Part shown: positions 37,423 to 47,735 of the stretch, in pieces | Position numbering within the stretch: position 1 is the stretch's first letter | Layout of the letters: every line of letters begins with the position of its first letter | Assembly (NCBI GenBank): GCA_033032175.1 | Contig: CM065304.1 | Location: forward strand, 12,586,001 to 12,650,000 | Direction: 5' to 3' | DNA from: Saturnia japonica | Lineage: Eukaryota > Arthropoda > Insecta > Lepidoptera > Saturniidae | Length of the DNA: 64,000 bases | Program-made: the position numbers and the translations under genes | The notes under the pieces: generated by a model | The model's database searches: none | What the model saw: only the letters and a program-made list of their open reading frames with translations | What the model was told of the DNA's origin: nothing

Positions 37423-38457
37423 CTAGCTGTGCCCTACGGCTTAACCCGCACTACATTTTTACTCAGCTTATTTGGGGCTTAGCGTAAAATCGTCGTCAAG
37501 AAAAGGGTTACCAAATATAACTTTTCAAATAGAAATAGAATATATAAAATTAATGAATTCAAACATGCAAATCCTTTAACTTTATAGTAATAGTATAATT
37601 AATATAGATTTATCGTTACTGTTTACTCTCTCTAAGGAAAATCTTAATGATCTTTAAGTTATATTAGTACTTAACTAAATTCTAAAGAAACCTTTGTAAA
37701 GATATATTTGCTCATATTTATATTCTTCATCGTTACTACTTAGTCATAAGTAAACGTGTAATTACTTAACCAATATCATTCTTCAGATTAGTCCCAAAAT
37801 GTGTATAGAAACGAAATTTAAATTGGTTAAGTAGTTTTCGAGTGTCACTTGTTTATAAGTAAACATATAAAATATCCAATAAAAATGGATTTTCACGCTT
37901 CCCTGTTAAAAAAAAAAATAGAAATCTCATTCTTCATTATTTTTTTCATAAATATAATGTTTATAGAAACAAGCCTTTCTTTAGTTTCACCAGTTCCGGT
38001 GTCTGTAGTCAAATCTTGCAATTAAATTTGACCCACATCCTCTTATCTTGTAGAGTAGAAATTTTACACGATGATTTAGATCCGATGATAATGGATTTTT
38101 ATGGTAAGAGTGATTTGATTCCACACCTAGAATTGGCTCAAGACAAAATAACTCCTTAACGGTCAACAGCTTATACACGAAGTTTTGTATACACATTTAA
38201 TTTTAGTTGCCCGCTTTAAAATGTACCATAGCCTGATTGCTGCTGTACCCATGGTTGATTTTCGACGAAGGAATTCCTCAACGGTCAGCAGCACAGACAT
38301 AAAATTTTTTATGTGCATTTAATTATGATAGCCCGTTTTAACGATAACAGTTTCTATTGAAAAATCTTTTTCAAATTAAGGCTTATTAATAATAGTTTAT
38401 TTCACATATACAATTCATCATTTGTTATTTTTACAAAGATTGAAAATAAAGATTATA
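37423..38457 (-). mobile_element. Helitron-like 3' end followed by unrecognised DNA
   Basis: The left end CTAGCTGTGCCCTACGGCTT is the reverse complement of a family terminus (AAGCCGTAGGGCACAGCTAG), with A before CTAG on the + strand. The right boundary is unknown. The rest, including a 69-codon frame at 37987-38196 and a partly duplicated phrase (CCTTAACGGTCAACAGC at 38154 and CCTCAACGGTCAGCAGC at 38276), is not recognised. Confidence 0.45.
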
Positions 38458-39760
38458 CAAGGTGTCCAGAAAGGGTATCGGGTATTTTTAAGTTCAATGA
38501 AACAAAAATTATTTGTATGCAATAAAAAAGTTTATTGTTTATTATTAGCATATGAATTGGAGAATTATTTGGAAAAGATGATGTTATCCAAATGATGACC
38601 GTTACGTTGCTGGCACTCTTCTAAACGGAAACGAAGATTGGCGATAACACGTTGACACATAGCTATATCGTATTGCTGCCATTTCTGACCTGATGTTTTG
38701 CTTTAACTGGGTTAGATTCGTCGGATTGTTTTGATAAACCTTACTTTTAAGATATCCCCATGCAAAATAGTCAAGCGGGCTAAGGTCAGGGCTTCTGGGA
38801 GGCCAGTTGATGTTACCCCTTCGCGAAATGACTTTATTAGGGAATAATTCGTTAACAACTTCCATTGAGTCATTTGAGGTATGACAAGTGGCCCCATCTT
38901 GCTGGAACCACGTTCTTGAGTTGAAACCTGCAAACTCCTGCAACTCTGGGACCAAAAAATTTCGCAACATATCGCAATAACGGTCACTATTCACATTAAT
39001 TGCTCGGCCTCGTTGATCTTCATGAAAATAAGGACCAATTATGCCTTTAGCAGACATAGCGGCCCAAACAACGACCTTTGGGCTATGCAGGGGTCGTTCA
39101 TGCTTTCGTCTCGGATTCTCCACTGCCCAGTACCGACAATTCTGCTTATTAACATGACCATTCAGGTGAAAATTTGCTTCATCACTGAACAGTATGTTGT
39201 TAAAGTTGTTAAATCGCTGCAGCATTTCGTTCGCAAAATTCAGTCGATTAGCATAGTCCGTATCCTTCAATTCTTGAACTAATTGAATTTTATAGGCTTT
39301 TAGATGTAAGTCTTTCTTTAAAATCGAATGTAAAGACCATTTTTTGATGTTCAACGCTTGGCTTCGCTTTCGGATGGATAAAGACGGATTTTGACGAACC
39401 TACGCCTCAACTTCTTCAATTGTTTCTTCATCGCGAACTGAACGAGGACGACCAGAGTTTTGAATTTTAACTGTCGCACCTGTATTCTCGAACATCCTGA
39501 TCCATTTCCTAATGCTATCGTCACTTGGCGCGTGGCGTGTACGATATTCCGCACAATAGAGACTTTGAGCAGTCACTATTGAATCACCATTACGATAATA
39601 CGCTCGTACGCAAAATACGCGATGCGTCCCCGAGTACTGTTCCATCGTGACTAAAACTCCACAAAATGGCGGACGCCACGAACCCCTCCCCGCACCCTTT
39701 AGACGCCCCGTTTCGAATATGGCGCGAAACAAATACCCGATACCCTTTCTGGACACCTTG
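38458..39760 (-). mobile_element. DD41D mariner-like transposon, copy 2
   Basis: It has the same CAAGGTGTCCAGAAAGGGTA terminal repeats as 25001-26268, in the opposite orientation, and TA on both outer sides. At about 1.30 kb it is some 35 bp longer than copy 1 because it keeps a GC-rich leader segment between terminal repeat and start codon. It lies about 400 bp upstream of the first recognised NOS1AP exon. Confidence 0.92.
38565..39645 (-). pseudogene. DD41D mariner-like transposase, one nonsense codon and a late frameshift
   Basis: The start codon at 39643-39645 gives the same MEQYSG N-terminus as copy 1. A TAG replaces a serine codon directly after EEVEA, about 80 residues in. From there a 250-codon frame covers the second half of the DNA-binding region and the whole catalytic domain, including FSDEANFHLNG, QQDGATCHTSND and SPDLSPLDYFAWG. 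Near the C-terminus (after RSEMAAI) a frameshift changes the last 30 or so residues. The two copies carry different lesions, so both derive from a source that was intact when they moved. Confidence 0.88.
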
Positions 39761-39779
39761 TATTAACTTTTGCAATTCT

Positions 39780-39930
39780 TATTAGTTCACGTTGGCGTCT
39801 GTACTAGTTGTGAGACTGTAACAGACACGCCAGCGCTCACTGTTTACCGTTCGTAAAACAAGTGAATAAAGTTGAGAGGGAGTTCACTATTAAGTAGTTA
39901 GGATAGCCTTTGTATTCTGAGTGTGATGGA
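39780..39930 (+). other. Possible non-coding first exon or promoter region for a short NOS1AP transcript
   Basis: This is inference only. The stretch is less AT-rich than its surroundings and contains an imperfect palindrome (TTGGCGTCTGT near 39792, ACAGACACGCCAG near 39811). It ends in GTGATGGA followed by the consensus donor GTAAGT at 39931-39936. Splicing to the exon at 40168 would remove 237 bp, a normal insect intron. The frame across the junction is stopped, so it could only be 5' UTR, with translation from the ATG inside the next exon at 40180. Confidence 0.25.
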
Positions 39931-40167
39931 GTAAGTGTATTTGATTGACTTATGCAGCTTGTGTGTGTGAAAAAATATTTTTAATTTAATATTTAAATCC
40001 TTTGAGTTATCAATTTTGTTCTCTATGTATTTCTCCCTTCATGTTTTTGCTCTATTTGGGGTCCGCTTGTCTTGAACTTTCCTTAACCTTTTGCATCATT
40101 GTGTGATTATTGGACCATAAGCTACATTGAAAATGTTAAGTAATAGCGTATTTCTTTTATGTTACAG

Positions 40168-40239
40168 TACATCGGTACAATGGACGTTCCTCGTCCGACC
40201 AGCCGCGTCGAAATCGTTGCGGCTATGCGACGCGTACGG
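40168..40239 (+). CDS. NOS1AP: NOS1AP (CAPON) coding exon, start of the PTB domain
   Basis: NOS1AP is a cytoplasmic adaptor. Its N-terminal PTB domain binds partner proteins and its C-terminal tail binds the PDZ domain of neuronal nitric oxide synthase. This exon encodes 24 residues, [20 protein letters not shown] then RRVR, nearly identical to the first strand and helix of vertebrate CAPON PTB (from memory, around residue 36). The acceptor is TTTCTTTTATGTTACAG ending at 40167 and the donor is CGG then GTAAGT at 40240. Both junctions are phase 0. The preceding exon, expected to end in a His-Gly-x-x-Phe-x-Ala-Lys-like segment, was not found upstream. An internal ATG at 40180 sits in a good context and could start a shorter protein. 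Confidence 0.93.
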
Positions 40240-40299
40240 GTAAGTTTGCATTTCTATGCTAATGCAAAAATTATTAAAATAAGGATTAAATGTATTTTT

Positions 40300-40781
40300 T
40301 TCAATTAAATTCAGCAAAAATGCTGAACAAGTACCGTTGTCTCAGCATCCACAGGGAATCTATTTAATTACATCTTATATTGTATACCTATTTCTTTTTA
40401 AGAAGAATGACGATAAATATTCAACTATGTTAATTTAGGAAAAAATATGTAATATGCACGTTTCAAAGCATATCATTACATGAATTAAATGTATCACAAT
40501 GAGAAGGTAATATAAAACTGAATTTTAATTGATAAATTCATTTCATATAATATATTTTGATAGTTTTTATGAATCGTCCGTCATACTTAATAGGTACTTT
40601 TTGTAATCGTATTTTTTAGTAATTTACCACCGATTATGATGGAAATTGTACATGGGATATATGTAATTTGTCATTTATTGATAGGATTTATGAGTGAAAT
40701 AAAATATGAGTAAAAATAAAATTACGGGAAGAAAATAATTTCTGCGTAACAAACGCGTGCGTAGCCGTGCGGCACCGCTAG
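40300..40781 (+). mobile_element. Helitron-like element in the first NOS1AP intron
   Basis: The 3' end ACGCGTGCGTAGCCGTGCGG, then CACCGCTAG at 40778-40781, is followed by T. Inside, GATGGAAATTGTACATGGGA resembles a unit of the tandem block at 52540-53050. The 5' boundary is approximate. Confidence 0.5.
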
Positions 40782-41724
40782 TACATTATAAATGTGATGG
40801 CATGTTTTTTATGGATTATTTGTCCTTCATATACACGTGAAGGGCTAAACGGATTCTAGTTATATTTATTAATATATTGAGGGATAAAGTTCAACTTAAG
40901 CCAAGAGAATAGTGAACGGCTAACGGCTATAATATTATTATTACTATGATACATTTATATGTACATGAGCTTTTATCCAGTAGTACAATATAGGTTGTCA
41001 AATATGAAAAAATAAATAAATATTATACACTTCAATAAATTATATAATGACCTTATTTGTTACAGCTAAAATTATATATAAATAATAAAAGTAAATATTG
41101 ACTATAGGTACGTACAATATGTTGTTAAATAAAAGTTTGTTTTATGTATAAGAAATTAAATTGTGTTCATTTTGGTACTGCTACTATTCCCTATTATATA
41201 TTTTCTACCTCAATAACAATATATTTGACAAGTAAAGAAGGTTTTTTCACGAATTTAAATTAGGCGAGTGCCTGTTGACATTATTTTTCCTGCTTGAAAA
41301 CGCTATTTTTCCCCTTAGCTCCCTAATCTAAAAATTGAATAATTTATTATTGTTTGTGACGATAAACAACAAAGGCTTTTGTAAGAACAGATATTTATCT
41401 TAGTAATAAATTTTCTGTTGAAATATTTACATATATAATCATATATAAACTCATACCATTCAGTTTTGTATTTTCTCTAATGTTGTCATTTAATTTACAT
41501 AATATTATACTGACATTACATTTCATGTTTTATTTTGACAATCCTCTTATCTACTGAATTAATTCAGAAAATAACAGTTTTTTTTTGTAATTTTTATGAA
41601 TTGATAGAACGTAGAAATTGGTATTGTTAATATATAATATAAAATTATAAAGATCACGAGATTGTATGAATGAGCGTGCTAATCTCTGAAACTACCACTC
41701 AGATTTAAATCATTATTTTTAATG
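40782..41724. other. Intronic AT-rich stretch, nothing recognised
   Basis: No open frame above 60 codons and no repeat partner seen. Confidence 0.5.
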
Positions 41725-41872
41725 GTAAGGTCAAGAGTACTCTAAACCGACGAGCATGCATGAAAAGATTAATGAATGTCGAAGAAGCGAAAGAAATATG
41801 CCAGGGTCGTAGCAGGTGGAAGGACGTGGTCTCTGCCTACCCCGTTGGGAAATAGGCGTGATTTATGTATGT
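41725..41872 (+). pseudogene. 5'-truncated copy of the LINE tail seen at 34432-34990
   Basis: It translates as LNRRACMKRLMNVEEAKEIC, then [17 protein letters not shown] and a stop, matching the last 50 residues of the other copy with fewer lesions. It ends in GTGATTTATGTATGTA, as that copy does. A Helitron-like CTAG terminus follows within 3 bp, suggesting nested insertion at the LINE tail. Confidence 0.75.
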
Positions 41873-41874
41873 AA

Positions 41875-42600
41875 CTAGCTGACCCGCGCAACTTCGTCTG
41901 CGTCACATAAGAGAGAGAGAGTAGGTCGTAGGCACCTATATTACAATTCTTAATGAGCTGAAACTTTCTTTATTTTATCTATGAACCATTTGAGCATCGT
42001 TCATCCTCCCTCCCTACATGAAAATGCGCGCGCGGTACTTGATCATTATTTTGCTGCGGAGTTATTTTAAAACTGTGATATCTCCTAAGACATTAATTTA
42101 AATCAAATGCTGTAAAGTACAATCGTGTTCAAAATTAAATACTTGTGATGAATAAAATATTTATTTCTATAAGGATTTAATACCATGTTTATAAAAGCAC
42201 CTTCGTAAATAATTCATTATTTTAGAACAAAGTTTATTACTATAAAAAAGGTTATGATTAAAGTTAGTCAACCTTAAAAGATAGGACATATGCTATCGAA
42301 GACGTTTTTTTAGAACTTATTAAGAGAAACAATTCCTTTACACATGATTGTTACGTAACTTTAACCATTTACGCAGCGCACGCAATGGAAGCTCTCAAAA
42401 GGAATAAATTCTCCCCGTTCTTGCAACATTTTACAGTTTTATATTAGTATCTAAAGTCAAACGGGCTGTCACTGCTCCTTAGATTCTTGGCTTCCAATAA
42501 TTTTCGCATTTTGAGCTCTGCTAGAGCTACGCGTTAGATCTGATGTACGCTTGCGAGGCATATCTGAAGTTAAATATATAAATAATTAGTAATAAGAATA
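41875..42600 (-). mobile_element. Helitron-like element, minus orientation
   Basis: The left end CTAGCTGACCCGCGCAACTT is the reverse complement of the family 3' terminus, with A before CTAG. The interior at 42230-42430 (AAAGTTAGTCAACCT; CATATGCTATCGAAGACG; CAATGGAAGCTCTCAAAAGG; CCCCGTTCTTGCAACATTTT) is the inverse of 61488-61660, tying the two families of ends to one internal sequence. The right boundary is approximate. Confidence 0.65.
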
Positions 42601-42798
42601 ATAATAAACGAAATATCCCTTAGTTAAACTACTACTTGCCTACTAAGTATGCACAAAACTACTGTATTTTACCTAATAACCCAAACGAAAGCAAAAATAA
42701 TAAAAGACATGTAAACAAATCGAATTCGATGCAGCACAAAATTTCAATATTCACATACATGCGACAACGACGCATGTATTAGTTATTATTATTAATAT

Positions 42799-42967
42799 CT
42801 GGGCGACCGAGATGTGTTCGGTGTCTTTTAAAAAAAACATGTATCTAGGTAAACTTAGAATGTAAAACATTATCTAAATCCAAAGTTTCATCAAAATCGT
42901 TAGATCCGTTTCCGAGAAACCAATTACTTTATACAAGAATTGCTCACTTTATATAATATTATGTATT
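42799..42967 (+). repeat. Dispersed repeat (GGGCGACCGA family), copy 2
   Basis: Complete relative to 30954-31130: CTGGGCGACCGA, TCTAGGTAAACTTAGAATGT, CCGTTTCCGAGAAACCAATT, CAAGAATTGCTCACTTTATA. Confidence 0.7.
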
Positions 42968-43400
42968 ATTCCCGATGTATTACTAAACTCTATGCAACGA
43001 CATCTGCCCTCACATTATCGAAGGTTTTATTTCTTTGAAATTAAAAGCGGTTTCAGTTAAATTTATTTGGTACGCTAATTTTAATATATTTTACTTCTAA
43101 ATATTATATGGAAACAATTAAATTATATTTATACTACGATATAAAAACACAGAATATATACATTTACCATGGACGTATAAAAACTATTTTATATATCCAT
43201 GACATTAATTATTATGTGTTTCGTAAAGTTTCCATCTAGTGACTGCTTATTGAACTACTTATTGAATAGATAGCTGCCTAACAGTTACAAATGTATTCAG
43301 AAAAACATGATGAAATAAACTTTGTATAAGCAATAGTTGTCTTTATGGAATAAATAGATAATTAATTAGTTATTATTGCTTATACACCTACTGTTGCTGG
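42968..43400. other. Intronic AT-rich stretch, nothing recognised
   Basis: No gene or repeat signal. Confidence 0.5.
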
Positions 43401-43404
43401 AACC

Positions 43405-43548
43405 CGACAAACCAAAAGAAAATCATAGATGGGTTTATCACTATGTGTATTGTGGTCGCAATCCCTACCACTCCGCTATATTACTGCACATGCACAGGCT
43501 GATCTCGGAACGCGACAAACCAAAAGAAAATCATAGATGGGTTTATCA
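43405..43548 (+). repeat. Exact 36-bp direct duplication, 108-bp spacing
   Basis: The phrase starting CGACAAACCAAAAGAAAATC and ending GATGGGTTTATCA is identical at 43405-43440 and 43513-43548. The spacer carries TGTGGTCGCAATCCCTACCA, related to the repeat at 17210-17395. Exact identity implies a recent duplication. Confidence 0.85.
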
Positions 43549-43679
43549 ATGATTGTACAGTATTGTCATTATATGCCAATCTGAATCCAATACATTAACC
43601 GTCTCAAACAAACTTCAAAAATAATTAAAATCATACCTTATGATATCCTTATTATCTTATTATCCTTATATATCCTTTG

Positions 43680-44409
43680 GGGGAGGGTTTTTTGAAAAAC
43701 GTGAAATCCCTTTTATTCCTTTCTTACCAAAAGCATAAATGTCAATTTTCATATCCCTAATTTGAGACATGATGGATTCTTCATACAAACTTTCACCCAA
43801 GTTTTATTTTCACCACATGTGGAATAACACAATGAAATAATTCACTTGTAGCAAAATTGTGTAATCCAGATAATTTACAAAATATCGCTTAGAATATTAT
43901 AAACTCCCGCGAGCCGCAGTTGACAGCATCATAAAAAAAAAGTAATTATGCCATACTGCGTAGTTAAATAGTTTAAAAACACTTTAATCAATCTTAAAAA
44001 GAATACTGGACTATCATTTAATAGGTAATTACTAGAAATACAATATATTTCTCATTAAAGTATAAAAATGTCAATAACTCAACAAACCAGAATGACAGCG
44101 ATATCATATCATAATTACTGCATATGAGCATAACAAATCAACAAACAACCGGTTGCTATGGCAGCCGATGTCATTTTACCATTATCGCGCATGTGCATTT
44201 GGTATTCCCATATTTTATTCTTAGAACTTTCATCCCCTATTTTCTACCCTTAAAGTTTCATTTTTGCTACAAAAAGTACCCTATGTCCTTATAAAGCCTT
44301 CGTCCAATCTATCACTATACTAAAATTTATCAAAATTAGTTCAGCGGTCTAGGCGTGAAAACGTAACAGACATACAGAGTTACTTTCGCATTTATAATAT
44401 TAGTATGGA
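43680..44409 (-). repeat. Dispersed 0.5-kb repeat copy B, joined to a Helitron-like 5' end
   Basis: 43780-44290 is colinear with 15640-16160. The frame beginning MPYCVVK at 43948 is stopped by TAG at the eighth codon, where copy A has Glu. The block continues directly into AGTTCAGCGGTCTAGGCGTG, then CATTTATAATATTAGTATGGA ending at 44409, which on the minus strand is a Helitron-like 5' end (TCCATACTAATATTATAAAT). The repeat may be internal sequence of such an element, but copy A lacks that end. Confidence 0.6.
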
Positions 44410-44900
44410 TTAAGTGAGGTTAACCTTTTTTGAATAAAATCGGATTGAGTTTTGAAACATGTTTCAAAATAAAATGTAATTTAAATCACAAGCACTACGA
44501 AGTATTGATATCAACTTCGAAGCAAATCACTGCCAAAATAACTTTCTACCCATTTTTAACCCCGTTAGGGGATAAATTTCAATAAAATACAAAACACGTC
44601 TTCAATCAATTCTGTTAAAAAAGGTTTATGCAAAATTTGAAGTAGATTGGACCAAGGAATCACGTTACCCCATACAAACTTTGCCCCCCTTTTTCACCCC
44701 CTTAGGGGTAGAATTTCAGAAAATCCTTTCTTATCGGAGCCTCATCATACAAAAAACACACCCTCCAAGTTGCAGGTCTCTACGATCAGCGACATAGGCT
44801 CTGCGTTGATCCGTCAGTCAGTCATTCAGGACAAAGCATTGTACATGTATAGATTACTACGACCCTTATAATATAATAATAATACCAGCCTGTTTATATC
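44410..44900 (+). repeat. Dispersed repeat with internal CCCCTTAGGGG duplication
   Basis: Two related segments, TTTTTAACCCCGTTAGGGGA near 44553 and TTTTTCACCCCCTTAGGGGT near 44690, are about 137 bp apart and both run into AATTTCA(A/G)(A/T)AAA(A/T). This is a recurrent lepidopteran repeat type. The 74-codon frame at 44647-44871 lies within it and is not a gene. Confidence 0.55.
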
Positions 44901-44910
44901 CCATTGCTCT

Positions 44911-45266
44911 GACTATACTGTTAGCCATAAGGGCCTTGAAGCCTCAGATGGCTTTTACAGTTTCACCGTGACTTGGGGGCAAGCGGTAATCAACCGCGAG
45001 TATTGGCGGTTTCAAACACCGAGAAATTAACAGTTCTATATTTTCTCCCACATACAGTGTTATTACAAGAACATTTCTCAAGCGTTCAATTTCCTCACGA
45101 TGTTTCCTTCACCGTCAACCGATAGTGTCACTAATTTGAATAAGTAAATGTACGCGAATTCCAAAAAATTAGTTGGTACATGCCTTGGAACCCTGAACCA
45201 TGAATGGAACCCTGGTTCGAACCTGCGGTATTTCACCGGTCTAAACCATTATATCATCACGACTTA
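44911..45266 (-). repeat. tRNA-derived SINE, complete copy
   Basis: On the minus strand: box A-like GTGATGATATAATGGTTTAG, box B GGTTCGAACC (45214-45223), body with GAAGGAAACATCGTGAGGAA, and tail GTAAAAGCCATCTGAGGCTT ending in CTAACAGTATAGTCA. The tail is shared with 3113-3187 and 35583-35650. About 355 bp. Confidence 0.8.
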
Positions 45267-45784
45267 TTACCCACCACGACCCTTAGTGGCGGATTGATAA
45301 ATATGAAAGCAAAGCAAGCACGAGTACTTAAGTGCGTTGGTGTAGGAGCGGTGGAAAAATGATCGAATAAATTTAACACGGGGGACATTCCACGTGAAGC
45401 GGGCAGGTAAAAAAGTTAATGTTTTCGGTTTTAGTAATCTTTGATTATGCACAATACACAAACACAATATCTACAATAACACACACAATAAACTTCACAG
45501 TAATTACTCGTGTGTTTTCTCATTTTACCTTCAATAGTTAGAATGAAGTCATGGTAGTTTTGTACCTGGTATTGTAATTGTAGAGTCTAATATGCATTCT
45601 AGAAAAAACCTGTTTCCATCAAATTGCTTCCTTGTTTCGAATAGTCAAAACTTAAAAGTTATTTAACTCGTTAACCAGACTTAATATTGTAAAAATATTT
45701 TGTATCTGGGTCGAGGACATATTATATAGGTATAACATATTTTTTACATTTCCGCTTGACGTAGAAGCCGTAGGGTACAGCTAG
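45267..45784 (+). mobile_element. Unrecognised stretch ending in a Helitron-like 3' terminus
   Basis: The terminus GACGTAGAAGCCGTAGGGTA, then CAGCTAG at 45781-45784, followed by T, matches the family ending at 37423. The element's left boundary could not be placed, and the sequence from 45267 to about 45650 shows nothing recognisable. Confidence 0.45.
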
Positions 45785-46540
45785 TAGATATTATATATAA
45801 GTACTCTCTTAATATTATCTGAAAAAAGCAATCTGAAAATACCCAAACCAAGCGAAATCTGTCTTAAGGTTTGATACCGTTGAGAATTTTTCTAATTCTA
45901 CTTTTACCCGGCTATCCCCTGTGACACAATAAAGAACGTAATCCGAGAGACAGATTGAAACAACAGCTCTTATAATATACATTTTCTACCGAGTTTATGA
46001 AATTTTTAGGTAAATATTAAACGAATAGAAAAAATCATTAAAAACAATTCAGGGTATTTTTTTAAAATTCACAACATCGTTTTTATTCAGTAGTTATTTT
46101 AAATAATTGAAATATGCCTTAATTGCATAGAAATAATCAATCAATTATTAATTTTGTGTATAAAAGTAGTGGAATATAAAGCTAGCTATGACTAGCACTA
46201 ACTAGCCCAGCAGACGTTGTTCTGTTCTTTCTAGTACCTAGTCAATAGCTCGAACATAACACCAGTAACCGCGTTCAAAGATAGCATGAAAACTTTCCCC
46301 ATGAATAAACACTTAGATCTACCAACTTTCAGGGCGGTCGGTCAAACAGTGTTTGATTTTATCAGTCTCATATATACTTACCAACATTTTTCTGCAACAT
46401 TTTCATTTTTATTTATACACATAGAAGATTAGTTAATCTTTGTTATTACGTAGGTACTTATTTTGTAATACTTTTTGCAATACATCGCTCTATTATTTTT
46501 GTATGTATCGACAACCATTTGTAATCTATCAAATCTAATC
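45785..46540. other. Intronic stretch, nothing firm
   Basis: A CTAGCCCAGCAGACGTTGTT phrase at 46203 may be another minus-orientation Helitron-like 3' end, but it lacks a clear hairpin and partner. Confidence 0.4.
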
Positions 46541-46542
46541 TT

Positions 46543-46668
46543 ATTATATTAAGTGAGCAATTCTTGGATATATATGTAATTGGTTTCTCGGAAACGGCTT
46601 CAACAATTTACATGTAACTTTGTATTTAGTTAATGTTTTACTTTTCAAGTTTATCTAGATAGGGTATT
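46543..46668 (-). repeat. Dispersed repeat (GGGCGACCGA family), inverted partial copy
   Basis: TTAAGTGAGCAATTCTTG, AATTGGTTTCTCGGAAACGG and AAGTTTATCTAGATA are the reverse complement of the family's right two-thirds. Confidence 0.65.
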
Positions 46669-47614
46669 TTTTCCTTCTCGTTCGCTCTCTCATAAGAATA
46701 TTAAATTGCTAACTATTTAATTATATTATAGGTGAATCAGCTTGGAGACGCTTTTGCATTTGTAGTATTATAGCCACTTTATAAGTAATTAGTGCTGGCC
46801 CAGGGCTCCGCATGCATTTGCTTGCTAAGCAATAATTATTTTCGTCTTGCGAGTTAGTTTTTACTCATATTGTGAACAATTCTTATAGCCTATCCATTAT
46901 GGAATGACATATGTTTCTCGTATATAAAAAAACATAAAAACTAATTAAAAATTAATATACAATGCGATTTTTCAATGTACTATTGCCAATTTTTAAAGCC
47001 TATACGTAAAGCTCCCCATAATCTTCCCGTGTACAAATTTTTCATAAAAATCGGTTATGCTGTTTCTGGGTTCAATCCGAACATACAAACACATAGATAA
47101 AAAACATTTTAGTGTTGTATTTGTGATCAGTGTTCATAATAATAGGTTTCAATTAAGAAATTAAGAAAATGAATTAAATATATGTACAGACTGAACTACA
47201 GATTTATTAATATAAATAAATAAAACTCGAAAAAAATGTTGATGGGTGGATTTATTATGTATTTTTCTTAGCAATTTCAATGTTTCGTGTAATGTACAAG
47301 ACTAATTTATCAATTTCTTCGCTATAATAAAGACAATTAAGGAATAGAAGACAATAAACTAAACAAGATTATCTTACAAGACTGCTTTGTGGTTAAGTAA
47401 GGTTATTTCTGAGGGAAAGCGAACAAGTTGCGTAAAAGTTTTTCTTCATTATTTCTAGAGCAAAAGATTTCTTGTTCTGTACAAATCTTTTTGGGTGACT
47501 TGTTAGCAATTTTATTTGTAGACTCTTTGGTCAATCATTACTATATTTTTTTGTTTTTGTTAAAACGATAATGCTTAAATGATATGCAAGTGCGAATCTG
47601 TCGCCATGCACCTA
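46669..47614. other. Intronic AT-rich stretch, nothing firm
   Basis: 46880-47110 contains phrases of Helitron-like internal type (TGCTGTTTCTGGGTTCAATC, AACATACAAACACATAGAT) but no terminus. Confidence 0.4.
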
Positions 47615-47735
47615 TAAATGTTCCGACAGCTACACTTGAAAGCCAGTTCCCTCACTAGGCTTAGCGTGTCACCATCTTGAGCCACATCGCCACATACCAT
47701 CAGTTGAGACTGTGGTCATAGCGCTCGAATCTATT
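47615..47735 (+). repeat. SINE family 2, 3' fragment
   Basis: GTTCCGACAGCTACACTTGA, CACTAGGCTTAGCGTGTCAC and CATCTTGAGCCACATC match the 3' half of 18293-18590. Confidence 0.7.

Noticed and set aside
1..40167. Upstream coding exon of NOS1AP with the N-terminal segment
   Set aside because: I scanned for a phase-0 exon ending in an Ala-Lys-like codon pair before GT and found none I could support. It may lie left of the window.
44647..44871. 74-codon frame
   Set aside because: It lies within a dispersed repeat with a CCCCTTAGGGG duplication, and has no domain.
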